Shown here: piece by piece, positions 14,726 to 23,172 of the stretch | Numbering within the stretch: the stretch's first letter is position 1 | How the letters are laid out: each line of letters begins with the position of its first letter | Assembly: GCA_025934635.1 (NCBI GenBank) | Contig: JAICWX010000045.1 | Span: 1-40,678, forward strand | From: Streptosporangiaceae bacterium | GTDB lineage: Bacteria > Actinomycetota > Actinomycetes > Streptosporangiales > Streptosporangiaceae | Direction: 5' to 3' | Length of the DNA stretch: 40,678 nt | Program-made: the position numbers and the translations under genes | Notes under the pieces: model-generated | What the model was told of the DNA's origin: nothing | Databases searched by the model: none | What the model saw: only the letters and a program-made list of their open reading frames with translations

Positions 14726-15364
14726 ATGCCGATGCCGACCGTTGCCCTCGATTTGCCGTCCGCGCGTATTCTCGCCGACCAGGCCTCGATCATCTCCGAG
14801 CTGCAGTTCGTCATGGACTGCTGCAAGCGGCTGCTGCCCGAGCTGGCCAAGCCGGAGGAGGAGCGGGACGCGCTGATGCCGCTGACGCTGTGGTCGTCGG
14901 CGGTGCTGGCCTACGGACGCTGTTTCAGCAAGGGCAGGCGGTTCGCCCTGTCCGCTGAGGACGTCAAGGGCCTGCCGCTGCACGGGGCGGTGATGAACTT
15001 CCACGACTGGGTCATCGAGGAACGCGACAAGCTCGCCGGGCGGGCCGCGAACCCGGCCGAGGCAGCGAAGGTGGGCGCCGCGCTGTCCGAGCCCGAGAAG
15101 AAGGACCGGCGGGTCGAGGGCATCGTCATCTTCGCCAGCAGCCACGAGGTCGTCAACGACACCGGCGTGCGCCAGCTCGGCGGGCTGGCCTCCGAGCTGG
15201 CCAAGCAGATCGCCGAGAAGGCGCAGGAGCAGCAGGACGTCGTGCTGAAGGAAGCACAGCAGCTGAACCTGGACGGCCTGTACGAGCTGCCGGTGATCGG
15301 GACCTGGCCGCCGTCCGAGGAGGAGGAGGAGGCTGAGTCCGGCGCCGAGGAGGCTCCCTCCTAA
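14726..15364 (+). CDS. Conserved hypothetical protein with acidic tail
   Basis: 212 residues. The ATG at 14726 follows GGAGGATCTGAGG; the upstream open frame runs antisense-like through the MpaB end and is ignored. The protein is mostly helical without signal or membrane segments. 'ISELQFVMDCCKRLLPELAK' and 'MPLTLWSSAVLAYGRCFSKG' form the front, 'ALPLHGAVMNFHDWVIEERDK'-like helices the middle, and a helix-rich 'ELAKQIAEKAQEQQDVVL' the end, followed by a strongly acidic tail (EEEEEAESGAEEAPS). I recognise no named family. Its TAA overlaps the stop of the convergent glutamyl-tRNA synthetase gene. Confidence 0.75.
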   Translation: MPMPTVALDLPSARILADQASIISELQFVMDCCKRLLPELAKPEEERDALMPLTLWSSAVLAYGRCFSKGRRFALSAEDVKGLPLHGAVMNFHDWVIEERDKLAGRAANPAEAAKVGAALSEPEKKDRRVEGIVIFASSHEVVNDTGVRQLGGLASELAKQIAEKAQEQQDVVLKEAQQLNLDGLYELPVIGTWPPSEEEEEAESGAEEAPS

Positions 15365-17007
15365 GCGGCGAGGACGGCCCGGACGCGGCGCAGGGTCTCC
15401 TCGGTGCCGAGCGCGCCGGCCACCTGGGCCAGGTCGGAGCTGCGCGGCGTGCCGGTGAGCAGGACGCGGATGACCTGGGACGCCTCGCGGATGGATCCCT
15501 TATAGGCAGCCGGATCCTGCTTGTAGGCCTTCTGGTTCGGCGCGAACCCGAGCTCGGCGGCGAGACGGCGGATCTGGTCGAACCAGTCGGTCTCCGGCCC
15601 GGGCGGGGCGTACCCGTCGGCGAACGCGCTGGCCACGGCCCGGACCACGGCCGGCTCGAGGCCCGCGAACCGCGGGTCGGCCGGGTCGGTGACCGGCTCG
15701 AAGATCTGCGTGAAGAAGTAGCCGTAGACGGCGCGGAAGTCCGCCCACTTGCGCAGGTCCTTGCGCGGGTTGGCAACGCCCACCCGTTCGATGTCCAGCG
15801 CGCGCAGCGCCAGTTCCGGCTCGGCGGCCAGTACCGCCGCGAGGTCGGGGTCGTACTGGGCGGCCCAGGTGCTGACCGCGGCCAGGATCTGCGGGCCGGA
15901 CAGGGTGGCGACGTAATCGGCGCAGATGTCGTCGAGCTTGACCATGTCCACCAGCGGGCCCGCGGTACCGCACTCGGCCAGCCGGATCGGCGCGGCCAGC
16001 GCCTCGGGCAGCGGCAGCTCGGCCAGCCGCCCGTTGGCCAGGCCGCGCAGGTAGTACTGGACCGCGGGCGCGGGAAAGCCCTGCTCGACGTAGAAGCTGA
16101 CGGTCGCTTCGGGATCCTTGCGCTTGGACAGCTTGCGACGGCTGCCGCCCTGCTGCTTCATCAGCAGCGCGATGTGCGCGTACTGCACCCGCTCGAAGCC
16201 GAGGGCGTCGAACAGCTGCAGGTGCAGCGGCACCGAGGAGAGCCACTCCTCGCCCCGGATGACCAGGTTGACCCGCATCAGGTGGTCGTCCACCGCGTGC
16301 GCGAAGTGATAGGTCGGCAGCCGCGGCTCGGTGCCGCTGCTCTTCAGGATCACCACGTCGTTGCGGTTGTCGTCCGCGGTCAGCTCCCCGCGGATGGCGT
16401 CGGTGAAGCTCACCCGCACCCCGGAGGCGCCCGGCGAGCGGAACCTGACCACGTAGGGGTCACCCGCCGCCAGGCGCTTGGCCACCTGCTCCCGCTCGGC
16501 GTCACGCCAGATCGCCCAGGTGCCGTAGTACCCGGGCAGGGCGCCTGCCGCCCGCTGCCGCGCGGTGATCTCCTCGAGCTCCTCCTTGGTGGCGAAGCAC
16601 GGGTAGGCACGACCGGCGCGGAGCAGCTCGCGGACGTAGGTCAGGTAGGTCTGCGCCCGCGCCGACTGGGCGTAGGGGCCGTAATGGCCGATCTGGCCGC
16701 CCTCGTCCGGCTCGATCGAGAAGTAGGCAAACGCCGCGGCGAACTGGGCCTCGGCGCCCTCGACGATCCGGGCCCGGTCGGTGTCCTCCAGGCGAAGCAC
16801 GAAGACGCCGCCCGACCGCCGGGCCACGTCCGCGTCGATCATCGCCGTGAACACGCCGCCGATGTGCAGGAAGCCGGTCGGGCTCGGCGCGAAGCGGGTG
16901 ACCTTCGCCCCGGCGGGCAGCTCACGGGGCGGGTAGCGCTGCTCCCAGTGCGCCGGCTCCGGCAGGTCGGAGGAGAACAGGGAATCGATGACATCTCGGC
17001 TGAGCAT
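15361..17007 (-). CDS. gltX: Glutamyl-tRNA synthetase, clostridial-type form
   Basis: 548 residues from ATG 17007. Class I signatures: 'FAPSPTGFLHIGG' with the HIGH motif at 48-51 and KLSKR at about 292-296 (KMSKS loop). 'RLEDTDRARIVEGAEAQ', 'GYYGTWAIWRDAER', and the anticodon-binding C-terminal half are present. It charges tRNA(Glu) with glutamate and ATP in the cytoplasm. The form is unusual for an actinobacterium: a 35-residue extension ending 'YPPRELPAGAKVTRFAPSPT' precedes HIGH, and the length (about 550) matches a form I know from clostridia rather than the usual 470-500-residue actinobacterial GltX. It may be a second, acquired copy. The frame is open farther upstream (to 17484), but that part is not family sequence. 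Confidence 0.92.
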   Translation of the reverse strand: MLSRDVIDSLFSSDLPEPAHWEQRYPPRELPAGAKVTRFAPSPTGFLHIGGVFTAMIDADVARRSGGVFVLRLEDTDRARIVEGAEAQFAAAFAYFSIEPDEGGQIGHYGPYAQSARAQTYLTYVRELLRAGRAYPCFATKEELEEITARQRAAGALPGYYGTWAIWRDAEREQVAKRLAAGDPYVVRFRSPGASGVRVSFTDAIRGELTADDNRNDVVILKSSGTEPRLPTYHFAHAVDDHLMRVNLVIRGEEWLSSVPLHLQLFDALGFERVQYAHIALLMKQQGGSRRKLSKRKDPEATVSFYVEQGFPAPAVQYYLRGLANGRLAELPLPEALAAPIRLAECGTAGPLVDMVKLDDICADYVATLSGPQILAAVSTWAAQYDPDLAAVLAAEPELALRALDIERVGVANPRKDLRKWADFRAVYGYFFTQIFEPVTDPADPRFAGLEPAVVRAVASAFADGYAPPGPETDWFDQIRRLAAELGFAPNQKAYKQDPAAYKGSIREASQVIRVLLTGTPRSSDLAQVAGALGTEETLRRVRAVLAA

Positions 17008-17093
17008 GAGGGAGCGGCTCCGAACGACGTGGATCACGGCCGCATAGCAGGGTACCGCGAACTGCGGCCAGATCCGGGACCGGGCGCCGCCGG

Positions 17094-17366
17094 TCAGCGG
17101 CGCTGTCGCCGGCCTGCCGGCCCGTCGAGGTGCGCGATGACCTCGCGTTCGGCGGCCGGGTCCGGCCGTCTTTGCACTGTCAGCGACTCGACCGGGCCGT
17201 TGAACCAGTGACCGCGCGGGCACCGGATCCGCGCGCTTTCCAGCGGGCCGTCCGTCGACCTCATCAGGTAGCGGCCTGCTACCTCCGCGGGCAGCCCGCA
17301 CCTGACCGAGCCCGTCTTGTCCATGTAAGCAGGGCAGTCGGTAAACATCATCATGCCGGCATCCAT
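17094..17366 (-). CDS. Small Cys-containing hypothetical protein
   Basis: 90 residues from ATG 17366 (MDAGMMMFTDCPAY). Three cysteines occur ('FTDCPAYMD', 'VRCGLPAE', 'IRCPRGHWFNGP'), and the C-P-R-G-H segment looks like half of a zinc ribbon. Similar short proteins with a 'CP-RGHWF' end occur widely in actinobacteria without assigned function. It lies 87 bp upstream of gltX on the same strand. Another in-frame start at 17414 would add 16 residues. Confidence 0.6.
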   Translation of the reverse strand: MDAGMMMFTDCPAYMDKTGSVRCGLPAEVAGRYLMRSTDGPLESARIRCPRGHWFNGPVESLTVQRRPDPAAEREVIAHLDGPAGRRQRR

Positions 17367-17531
17367 CGCGGTCCCCCCGTTCCGCTGTGGTCCGGCCGGC
17401 CGGACGCCGCACATCCGCCCGGCCGGGCCGGGCGTCCCAGCACCCCGCTCCGGTTGCGAGGACGCCCTTGCTGAGTAGGAGCACCGCAGCCGGGTGCCTG
17501 ATACAACCGAATTACGGGAGTATGCCCGCCG

Positions 17532-17915
17532 CTATCGTTCGAGCTGGCGGGCGAGGGCGGGCGGGGCGCTGGCCAGCCAGCCGTCGGTGAGTGCATCGCG
17601 CAGCGCCCGGGCGGAGACCGCCGGCAGCTGGATCAGCACGGCGGCGTACCCATCGAAGTGCGGGATGGTGAAGAAGGCGTCCGGGTTGGCGGCGAGTACC
17701 GCTTCCTTCTCGCTGAGGTCCTCGACCTTGACGGCCAGGATCGGGCCGTCCGGCGGGACCTGGTCGCCGAACCGGCGGATGTCCGCCTTGCTGAACGGCC
17801 GGTCCCAGGCGAAGGCCTGGCCGGCGACCAGCCAGGTCCGGTTGCCGTACCGCTCCCCCTCGGTCACCTCGGGCAGCCCTGCGGCAATCCGGGCCACGTC
17901 ATCCAGAGTCGCCAT
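17532..17915 (-). CDS. MmcQ/YjbR family protein
   Basis: 127 residues, the full length of the CyaY-like-fold YjbR family: 'VARIAAGLPEVTEGERYGNR' (start of domain), 'FSKADIRRFGD', 'PILAVKVEDLSEKEAVLAAN', 'FFTIPHFDGYAAVLIQLPAV' and 'DALTDGWLASAPPALARQL'. The fold binds DNA or acts as a small regulator; no exact role is known. Single-gene unit, intact. Confidence 0.88.
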   Translation of the reverse strand: MATLDDVARIAAGLPEVTEGERYGNRTWLVAGQAFAWDRPFSKADIRRFGDQVPPDGPILAVKVEDLSEKEAVLAANPDAFFTIPHFDGYAAVLIQLPAVSARALRDALTDGWLASAPPALARQLER

Positions 17916-17970
17916 AGTCGTACCGTACCTAGGCTGCGGGCCATGCTGCCATCGCTCGCGCCAGCCGTCG

Positions 17971-18495
17971 TCAGCGGCGGCGGCGGCGGGGACGGCCTAG
18001 CCGGCGCTGGAGGATGAGGATGCGCCGCTCGCCGAGCTGCTCGGTGTGGTAGCTGAGCCACAGGCACAGGGCCGCTAGCGGCAGCTCCACGAGAAAGCAG
18101 AAGGCGATCGATCGCCAGCGGTCGCTGCCAGGGGTGGTCATGCAGTCGAACCAGGCGTCCACCACGAGCAGGGCCGCGGTCGCGGACGCGGCGGCCGACA
18201 GGTACCGGGACCGGCGCAACGCCAGGTATCCCGAGGCGGCCAGGCCGGCGGCCAGCAAGATGTCGAAGCCGGCCCAGGCGAGGTCGTAGTTCGGAGACAG
18301 CTGGCGGGACGGCAGCGATACGGCGATGTAGACGATCCACGGCACCATCAGCACTGAGAACAGCGTGAAGGCCGGGCCTACCCAGCGGATCAGGCGGGAC
18401 TTGTCGACCAGGACCGTGTTCTCGGGCTCATCCGCCGGCGGGACGAGGTCGTCAAGCTTGCGCACCAAGTGCTCCGGGTTAAGGTCGGGTTCCAC
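17971..18495 (-). CDS. Four-helix membrane protein of unknown function
   Basis: 174 residues. A 40-residue cytoplasmic head precedes four predicted transmembrane segments: about 38-59 (PAFTLFSVLMVPWIVYIAVS), 73-90, 98-113 and 127-145 (FCFLVELPLAALCLWLSY). It ends in a very basic tail (RRLGRPRRRRR). The motif 'DAWFDCMTTPGSDRW' between helices 3 and 4 is conserved in many actinobacterial homologues that I cannot name. It reads toward the MmcQ gene, 55 bp away. Confidence 0.75.
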   Translation of the reverse strand: MEPDLNPEHLVRKLDDLVPPADEPENTVLVDKSRLIRWVGPAFTLFSVLMVPWIVYIAVSLPSRQLSPNYDLAWAGFDILLAAGLAASGYLALRRSRYLSAAASATAALLVVDAWFDCMTTPGSDRWRSIAFCFLVELPLAALCLWLSYHTEQLGERRILILQRRLGRPRRRRR

Positions 18496-18559
18496 ACCTC
18501 ACCCTCCCGCGGCCAGGCAGCGGAAATGCACCGATTTGGCAGGACCGGCCGTCTGGGCA

Positions 18560-19339
18560 TTAGCGGATGGCCGCTTCGGGGCGGGGGAAACTGGTGGTGA
18601 AGGCGTAGCGGGAGGCGCGGTACAGGTGCCGGGCGAACTCCACCGGGCGGCCGGACTGGTCGTAGGCGATGCGCTCCATGGTCAGCAGGGCGGTGCCGCG
18701 GTTCTCGCCCAGCACGCGGGCCTCGGTGGCCGAGGCGTTCTTGGCCCCCATCCGCTGGGTGGCCGAGTACAGCCCGATACCGGACGCCCGGAGCAGCTCG
18801 TACAGCCCGTGCTCCTCGAGCATCTCGACGTTCAGCTGGACCAGCCCGGCGGGCAGGTAGTTGTGCATCAGGGCCATCGGCTCGCCGTCGGCCATCCTGA
18901 TCCGCTCCAGCGACATGACCAGGGCCCGCTCCGGCAGCTGCAGCGCGTCGGCGACCTCATCACTGGCGTGGCTGACCTCGGCCTTGAGGACCCGGGTGCC
19001 CGGGCTGCGGCCGGTGGCCGCCAGGTCGTCGTAGAGGCTGGTGAGCTCGACGTTGCGGTCGATCCGCTCGTTGGCGACCAGCGTCCCGGCGCCGCGCTTG
19101 CGGACCACGAGTCCCTTGTTGGCCAGGTACAGGAAGGCCGCGCGCACCGTGGGCCGGGACAGGCCGAGCATCTCCGCCAGCTGGACCTCGTTCTCCAGCC
19201 GGGTGCCGACCTTGAGCGCGCCGGATCTGATCGCCGATTCGAAGTGCTGAGCCAGCTGGAAGTACAGCGGTACCGGGCTCGTCCGGTCGATGGTGATAGG
19301 GCCGCGGGTGCTTGGTTCGCGTTCAGGCATCGTCGACAT
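18560..19339 (-). CDS. GntR-family regulator, HutC/UTRA type
   Basis: 259 residues. N-terminal winged HTH at about 23-90: 'PLYFQLAQHFESAIRSGALK', 'NEVQLAEMLGLSRPTVRAAF', 'LANKGLVVRKRGAGTLV'. The C-terminal UTRA ligand domain runs about 105-245, including 'ERIRMADGEPMALMHNYLP' and 'RIAYDQSGRPVEFARHLYRA'. HutC-type repressors respond to sugars, amino sugars or related metabolites. Start ATG 19339 (or 19330). No transport or catabolic operon is adjacent, so its target is unknown; the likely partner region downstream (19.6-21.6 kb) is degraded. Confidence 0.9.
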   Translation of the reverse strand: MSTMPEREPSTRGPITIDRTSPVPLYFQLAQHFESAIRSGALKVGTRLENEVQLAEMLGLSRPTVRAAFLYLANKGLVVRKRGAGTLVANERIDRNVELTSLYDDLAATGRSPGTRVLKAEVSHASDEVADALQLPERALVMSLERIRMADGEPMALMHNYLPAGLVQLNVEMLEEHGLYELLRASGIGLYSATQRMGAKNASATEARVLGENRGTALLTMERIAYDQSGRPVEFARHLYRASRYAFTTSFPRPEAAIR

Positions 19340-19366
19340 CCGGCGGTTGTTAGGCGCGTTTGTTTT

Positions 19367-19394
19367 TACATACTAACCACTGCGGAGTTAACAA
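19367..19394 (-). promoter_or_regulatory. Putative promoter of the HutC-type regulator
   Basis: On the minus strand TTGTTA (19394-19389) and TATGTA (19372-19367) are separated by 16 bases in an AT-rich stretch, 27 bp before the ATG. GTTGTTA and TAACAAC also occur as distant inverted copies around it, perhaps an autoregulatory site. Confidence 0.4.
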
Positions 19395-19648
19395 CGGAAA
19401 CCGGACCGTTATGAAGCTCTCACAGCCTTGCAACCTGCAAGTTCTTTCCCATTTTCCACCTTGTCCGCACATATTCACAGACGCTTGACAGGTCATATCG
19501 GCAGGAGAGACTGTCCAGCGATCGGGACGCCCGCGCCGGACGGCGGGTGAAGATCATCACGATGACCGGTGGCGGTAACCTCTGACGTGCGGAGACTAGG
19601 GAGCGCGGGTATCGGCCGGACGGATCCGTCACGGTACTCGTGCGGGCC

Positions 19649-19819
19649 ATGGCCGAGGCGCTGGGCCGGGACATTCCGGCCAGCAAGTACTCGCCGTCGA
19701 TGGACCTGCACCCGATGTTCCGGGCCGACGTCGCCGCCAAGGACGCCGCGTTCCTGCTCAGCTGGACCGCCTGGCGGCTAGGCGTCGTGTTCCGCGGGCA
19801 GATGCCGGCCTTGGAGTAG
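19649..19819 (+). CDS. Short open frame, possible gene fragment
   Basis: A 56-codon frame from ATG 19649 (open upstream to about 19588) encodes a protein-like sequence, 'AEALGRDIPASKYSPSMDL' followed by 'AAKDAAFLLSWTAWRLGV'. It has balanced composition rather than the Arg/Pro bias of shadow frames. I do not recognise it. It overlaps the 3' end of the convergent membrane-protein gene by 42 bp. It is the only candidate coding sequence in the 438-bp gap between 19340 and 19777; the rest of that gap holds the AT-rich regulator promoter and nothing else I can identify. Probably the tail of a deleted gene. Confidence 0.3.
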   Translation: MAEALGRDIPASKYSPSMDLHPMFRADVAAKDAAFLLSWTAWRLGVVFRGQMPALE

Positions 19820-20272
19820 CGACCAGGCCCGGCGCAGCGCTACGGCGAACGAGGCGATGATCAGGTAGGCCAGGGCTTCAACGTACCCGCTGGTGTGCGG
19901 GCTGATGATCGAGGCCACACCCACGCCCAGCTGGCCCAGGTAGGCCAGCAAGGCGAGTCCGAACTGCAGCAGCCTGTCGTCGTGGCGCGGCATTTCCCGG
20001 TGCATGCGCAGGGTGCCCCACAGGCTGCTCAGTGCCATGACCACGGCCGGGTAGCCGAGCCTGGTATCGGGAATGCACGCGATCAGCGATACGAAGAAGC
20101 CGTTGACCAGGGCGGTGAAAGCCGAACCGGCGATCGCCCGGGCGGCGGGCGGCGCCGCCCTGCCCAGCACCGTATCCGGCCGCAGTGAGGCCGCGACGAA
20201 CAGCAAGCCGATCAGCGCGCCGGCGGCCGTCGCGGCGGTGGCGAAGTAAATGATGAAATCGTCTGGAACCAC
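19778..20272 (-). CDS. Four-helix membrane protein of unknown function
   Basis: 164 residues with four hydrophobic segments at about 7-28 (IIYFATAATAAGALIGLLFV), 50-66, 75-90 and 103-145 (two closely spaced helices). 'AGALIGLLFVAASLRPD' followed by a long loop is typical of a family of actinobacterial integral membrane proteins without known function. ATG/GTG start at 20272. The frame of the upstream chimeric transporter runs into its first 60 bp. Confidence 0.65.
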   Translation of the reverse strand: MVPDDFIIYFATAATAAGALIGLLFVAASLRPDTVLGRAAPPAARAIAGSAFTALVNGFFVSLIACIPDTRLGYPAVVMALSSLWGTLRMHREMPRHDDRLLQFGLALLAYLGQLGVGVASIISPHTSGYVEALAYLIIASFAVALRRAWSLLQGRHLPAEHDA

Positions 20273-21591
20273 TGGCAGCCCTCCCGTCCGCGCTGGCCAG
20301 CACGCCAGCGATGCCGCGAGTCTGCCACCTCTGGGATGTAGTGATAATGATCTATCAGATCTGGCGCTGATGGCCTACCGGCCGATATTACGCAGTTCAG
20401 TGATTCCGGAGGGCCTTGACCAGCTCGGCCTTGGTCATCGTCGAGCGACCCTTGATGCCGATCCCGCCAGCGCGAACCAGGGATCGGGAGGCCGGTCAGC
20501 AGGTCCATGAGCGTGACCCCGGCCGGCTCCGGCGGGTAGAGCGCGACCGGACGGGCGGTGTGGGCGCCGGCCAGCACGGCCGCGTTGTACGCGGCCTGGT
20601 CCTGGAACCGAACCGCCATGGCCTGGACCACGGGGCCGAGCTTGCCGAGCACGCCGAGGACGCCAGTGCCGAGACCGATGGCGAGCAGGACAGCGGGCGG
20701 GATCACCATGGTGAGCGGGATGCGCTGCTTGGCCTCGTCGGTCTCGCTGGTCTCCTCGGCGGCCTCCTGCGCCATCTCGGGGTCCTCGCCAGGCGGGTCG
20801 CCGAGGCCGTAGAACACGCCGCCCGCGACCCGGAGCACGGCTCCGCCGGCCAGCGGAGTATCTGGTTGGCGAATGCTCCGCCCGGCCAGGAATGCACTCA
20901 GCAACAGCGGCCGAGAGCGCGCGCACATGAACCAGCTCACCTTCGGTTGCGGAGCCTGGCTGCCGTGGGCAGCGACTTTCGCCGCGGGAAGCAGCGCGCG
21001 CACGGTCGCTGAGACCGCAAGGGCGGCAGCCGCGAGAATGAGCCATGCCGTGCGCCAGTCGGGCCCTAGAGCGATGGGTACCGGCGCGGCGAGCGCGACG
21101 CCCCAGCCAGTGCCCGAACTGATCGCGGCGAGCACATCACCGCGCCGGCCTGGGTCGACGTGTTCGGCTGCGAGATCGGCGAAGGGCGGGAACGCAAAGC
21201 CTGAACTGGCGCCTGCGACGATTACGGCGAGCACAAGCACTGAGACGCCCGGAGCCCGCCCGATAATCGCCATGCCTGCGGTGGCCAGCAGTCCCGCGAA
21301 GAACGCGACGCGTCGCGGGCCGTATCGCGACACGACCGGCATCGATGCCACGGTGGCAGCCAGATAGGTGACATAGGCACCGCTGCCCAGAAGACCGACA
21401 GCCGCGGCGTCGAGGCCGAAGCTCCGGCGCATGTCGGGCACGAGCAAGTCGTAGCCGTAGCGGACATACACACACGCCGGGGCCATGGGGCCGACCAGCG
21501 GCAAAATATCGTTGACGGACGCATAGCCGTGGCTTCGACGGGCAGCAGCCGCATCGCCGCCTCGGCCGAGGCGGTGTCTGCTGGCAGTCAA
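20212..21591 (-). pseudogene. Chimera: N-terminal half of an MFS transporter joined to the C-terminus of a complex-I/Mrp-type proton channel subunit
   Basis: Residues 1-240 are the first six helices of a major facilitator: 'GYDLLVPDMRRSFGLDAAAV', the loop 'SRYGPRRVAFFAGLL', and 'GASSGFAFPPFADLAAEHV'. At about 20880-20870 the sequence changes within a few residues ('FLAGRSIRQPDTPLAGGAV') to the end of a NuoN/MnhD/HyfB-like subunit: 'VLRVAGGVFYGLGDPPGEDP', 'GLGTGVLGVLGKLGPVVQAM', 'DQAAYNAAVLAGAHTARPV', ending about 20490. The last 90 residues to the stop at 20212 are out-of-family read-through. Both halves are in one frame. MFS helices 7-12 and about 350 residues of the proton channel are absent, so a working transporter is unlikely. 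The join implies a deletion between two once-separate genes. Confidence 0.78.
20397..20470 (-). pseudogene. Tail of a Rho-N/DUF7218-like small protein
   Basis: In another frame from the chimera the minus strand reads 'GIGIKGRSTMTKAELVKALR' followed by N-H-stop. This is the typical end of short 'GIKGRSKMTKDELVKAL' proteins (Rho-N-like SAP fold) of actinobacteria. Only about 23 residues survive; the front is missing. Confidence 0.5.
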
Positions 21592-21624
21592 GGAGCGGCT
21601 GTCCCGGCCTTTCTTGGGAGAGTT

Positions 21625-21945
21625 ATGAGCACGTCAACAGGCGCTGGCTACAGCGCTGCAGGCCGCGGCCTGGAAGGCACGCCCAGCACTAGCACGCCGG
21701 CTCACGCCGAGTCCCGCCGTAGCACGGAAACCAAGGCATCGTTCAAGACCACCGAGCTCATGGTGTATATCGCCGCCGTGATCGGCGTGCTCATCGCGTC
21801 AGACCTGGTGGGGACCAGTAACACGCACAGCGACTATTTCCGGGCTGACCGGGCCTGGCTCTACATCGTGGTGCTGACCATCGGCTACATGGTCAGCCGC
21901 GGCCTGGCCAAATCAGGCAGCCGCGAGTATTACAACGGCTCCTGA
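21625..21945 (+). CDS. Small membrane protein with disordered N-terminus
   Basis: 106 residues. ATG 21625 follows GGGAGAG at proper distance. The first 40 residues are Ser/Thr/Gly-rich and likely disordered. 'TTELMVYIAAVIGVLIASDL' and 'AWLYIVVLTIGYMVSRGLA' form two transmembrane helices, with a short outside loop (VGTSNTHSDYFRAD) and a 'SGSREYYNGS' tail. Proteins of this layout are common in actinobacteria, function unknown. Divergent from the chimeric transporter and followed by a strong hairpin. Confidence 0.75.
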   Translation: MSTSTGAGYSAAGRGLEGTPSTSTPAHAESRRSTETKASFKTTELMVYIAAVIGVLIASDLVGTSNTHSDYFRADRAWLYIVVLTIGYMVSRGLAKSGSREYYNGS

Positions 21946-21996
21946 CGTCACGCCGCCCGCGATACGGTAAGTCGTGAGCAGCGCGGCAACCCAACT

Positions 21997-22025
21997 GGTG
22001 CCCCGGTCCAATGGACCGGGGCACC
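21997..22025 (+). terminator. Strong hairpin, likely terminator
   Basis: Perfect 13-bp stem GGTGCCCCGGTCC / GGACCGGGGCACC with a 3-base loop, 52 bp after the small membrane-protein gene. No T-run follows, as is usual for actinobacterial terminators. Confidence 0.7.
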
Positions 22026-22146
22026 GGCTTGGCGCGACCGTCGCCTTCTGCCTACTGCCCCATCACGAACTGTCGCTGGAGTATTAAGCGATGCCAATGT
22101 CACTAGTAGCGGGACGATACCGTCAGAAGGAGGTGGCGTCATAGTC

Positions 22147-22197
22147 ATGGTCCTCCTCAGCTACCGTTCGTGCTGTATCCAGGGAAAACGACGATGA
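22147..22197 (+). CDS. Possible 16-residue leader peptide overlapping the sigma start
   Basis: ATG 22147 opens a 16-codon frame whose TGA (22195-22197) overlaps the sigma ATG (22194) as ATGA, the arrangement of translational coupling. AAGGAGG lies upstream at 22127-22133, but 13 bases away, which is long. TCCTCCTC just after the ATG can pair with that AAGGAGG, so the site could be masked. Confidence 0.22.
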   Translation: MVLLSYRSCCIQGKRR

Positions 22198-22968
22198 CCT
22201 GGCGCCCGGATCTGCGGGGACTATCGGACAACGAGCTGCTGACCCGGTTTCGCGCGATGTCGCGCGCCGACTCCGAACCCGCCGTGGTCTGCGAGGTCGT
22301 GGTGGAGCGTTACGCCTACCTGGTGCAGGCCTGTGTCCGGCCGTACCGGCTGAGCCCGGAACCGGCCGAGAACCTGATGCAGGTGGGTTATGTGGGGCTG
22401 CTCAAGGCCATCAACGGCTTCGACCCCGCAGCCGGGGACAGCCTGTCCGCTTATGCTAGCCCGTGCATCAGCGGGGAGGTCAAGCGGCACTTCCGGGACA
22501 AGCGCTGGCAGGTCCGCGTCCGCCGCCCAGTACAGGAACTGCTGCTCGAGATGCGCGCGGCAGCCGAGGATCTCGCGCAGGAACTTGGACATGCGCCCGG
22601 CGACAGCGACCTGGCCGCTGCCCTCGGGATCGCCGAAGAGGATATCCGCGAGGCACGCCAGGCTAACCTGCCCGTTCACCGCCTCCTCGCTCGACGCCCC
22701 GCTGTCCGAGGCCGCCGACGCCGCGATCCTCGCCGACGTCCTCGGCGCCGACGATCACGACCTCGAGCACGCCATCGACATGGACGCCGTCCACGCCCAC
22801 CTGGAGGAGCTGCCCGAGCGCGAGCAGCGGATCCTGGCCCTGCGGTTCTACGGGAACCTCACCCAGACCGAGATCGGCCAGCGCCTCGGGATCTCCCAGA
22901 TGCACGTGTCCCGGGCCCTGGCCTACCTCCGCGACAAGCTGACCAGCGAACCGGAGACGGCTCGATGA
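22194..22968 (+). pseudogene. SigB/SigF-class RNA polymerase sigma factor with a one-base frameshift
   Basis: Start ATG 22194 with AGGGA eight bases upstream. Region 2 is clear ('YAYLVQACVRPYRLSPEPAE', 'LMQVGYVGLLKAINGFDPAA', 'GEVKRHFRDKRWQVRVRRPV'), then region 3 ('AQELGHAPGDSDLAAALGI'). At about 22668-22676 one extra base moves the code to another frame, where region 3/4 continues without loss: 'FTASSLDAPLSEAADAAIL', 'LPEREQRILALRFYGNLTQT', 'GISQMHVSRALAYLRDKL', stop at 22968. Repaired, it would be a normal 257-residue general-stress sigma of the SCO/BF type (Streptomyces sigB/sigF-like), which directs transcription in osmotic or oxidative stress or sporulation and is controlled by anti-sigma kinases. 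None of those is adjacent; a PP2C phosphatase lies at 39.8 kb. Unrepaired, the protein lacks promoter-binding region 4. Confidence 0.85.
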
Positions 22969-23172
22969 CGCCGCGCGGGCTCGGCGCTGACCCCGCCTCC
23001 CTCTAGCGCACGCCGCCAGGCCGCCACGCGGCGGCTAGAAACGCGACTAAGTCATGCGTAGCCGTTATGCGAGCGGGTGGCGGGGGCCGGCGTCCCGGGC
23101 CGGCCAGCGGGCCGACCCCGGGGAGGGATGCCTGAATAGCCCGGCCAGGCGCTTGGACCGAAGGAGAAATCA

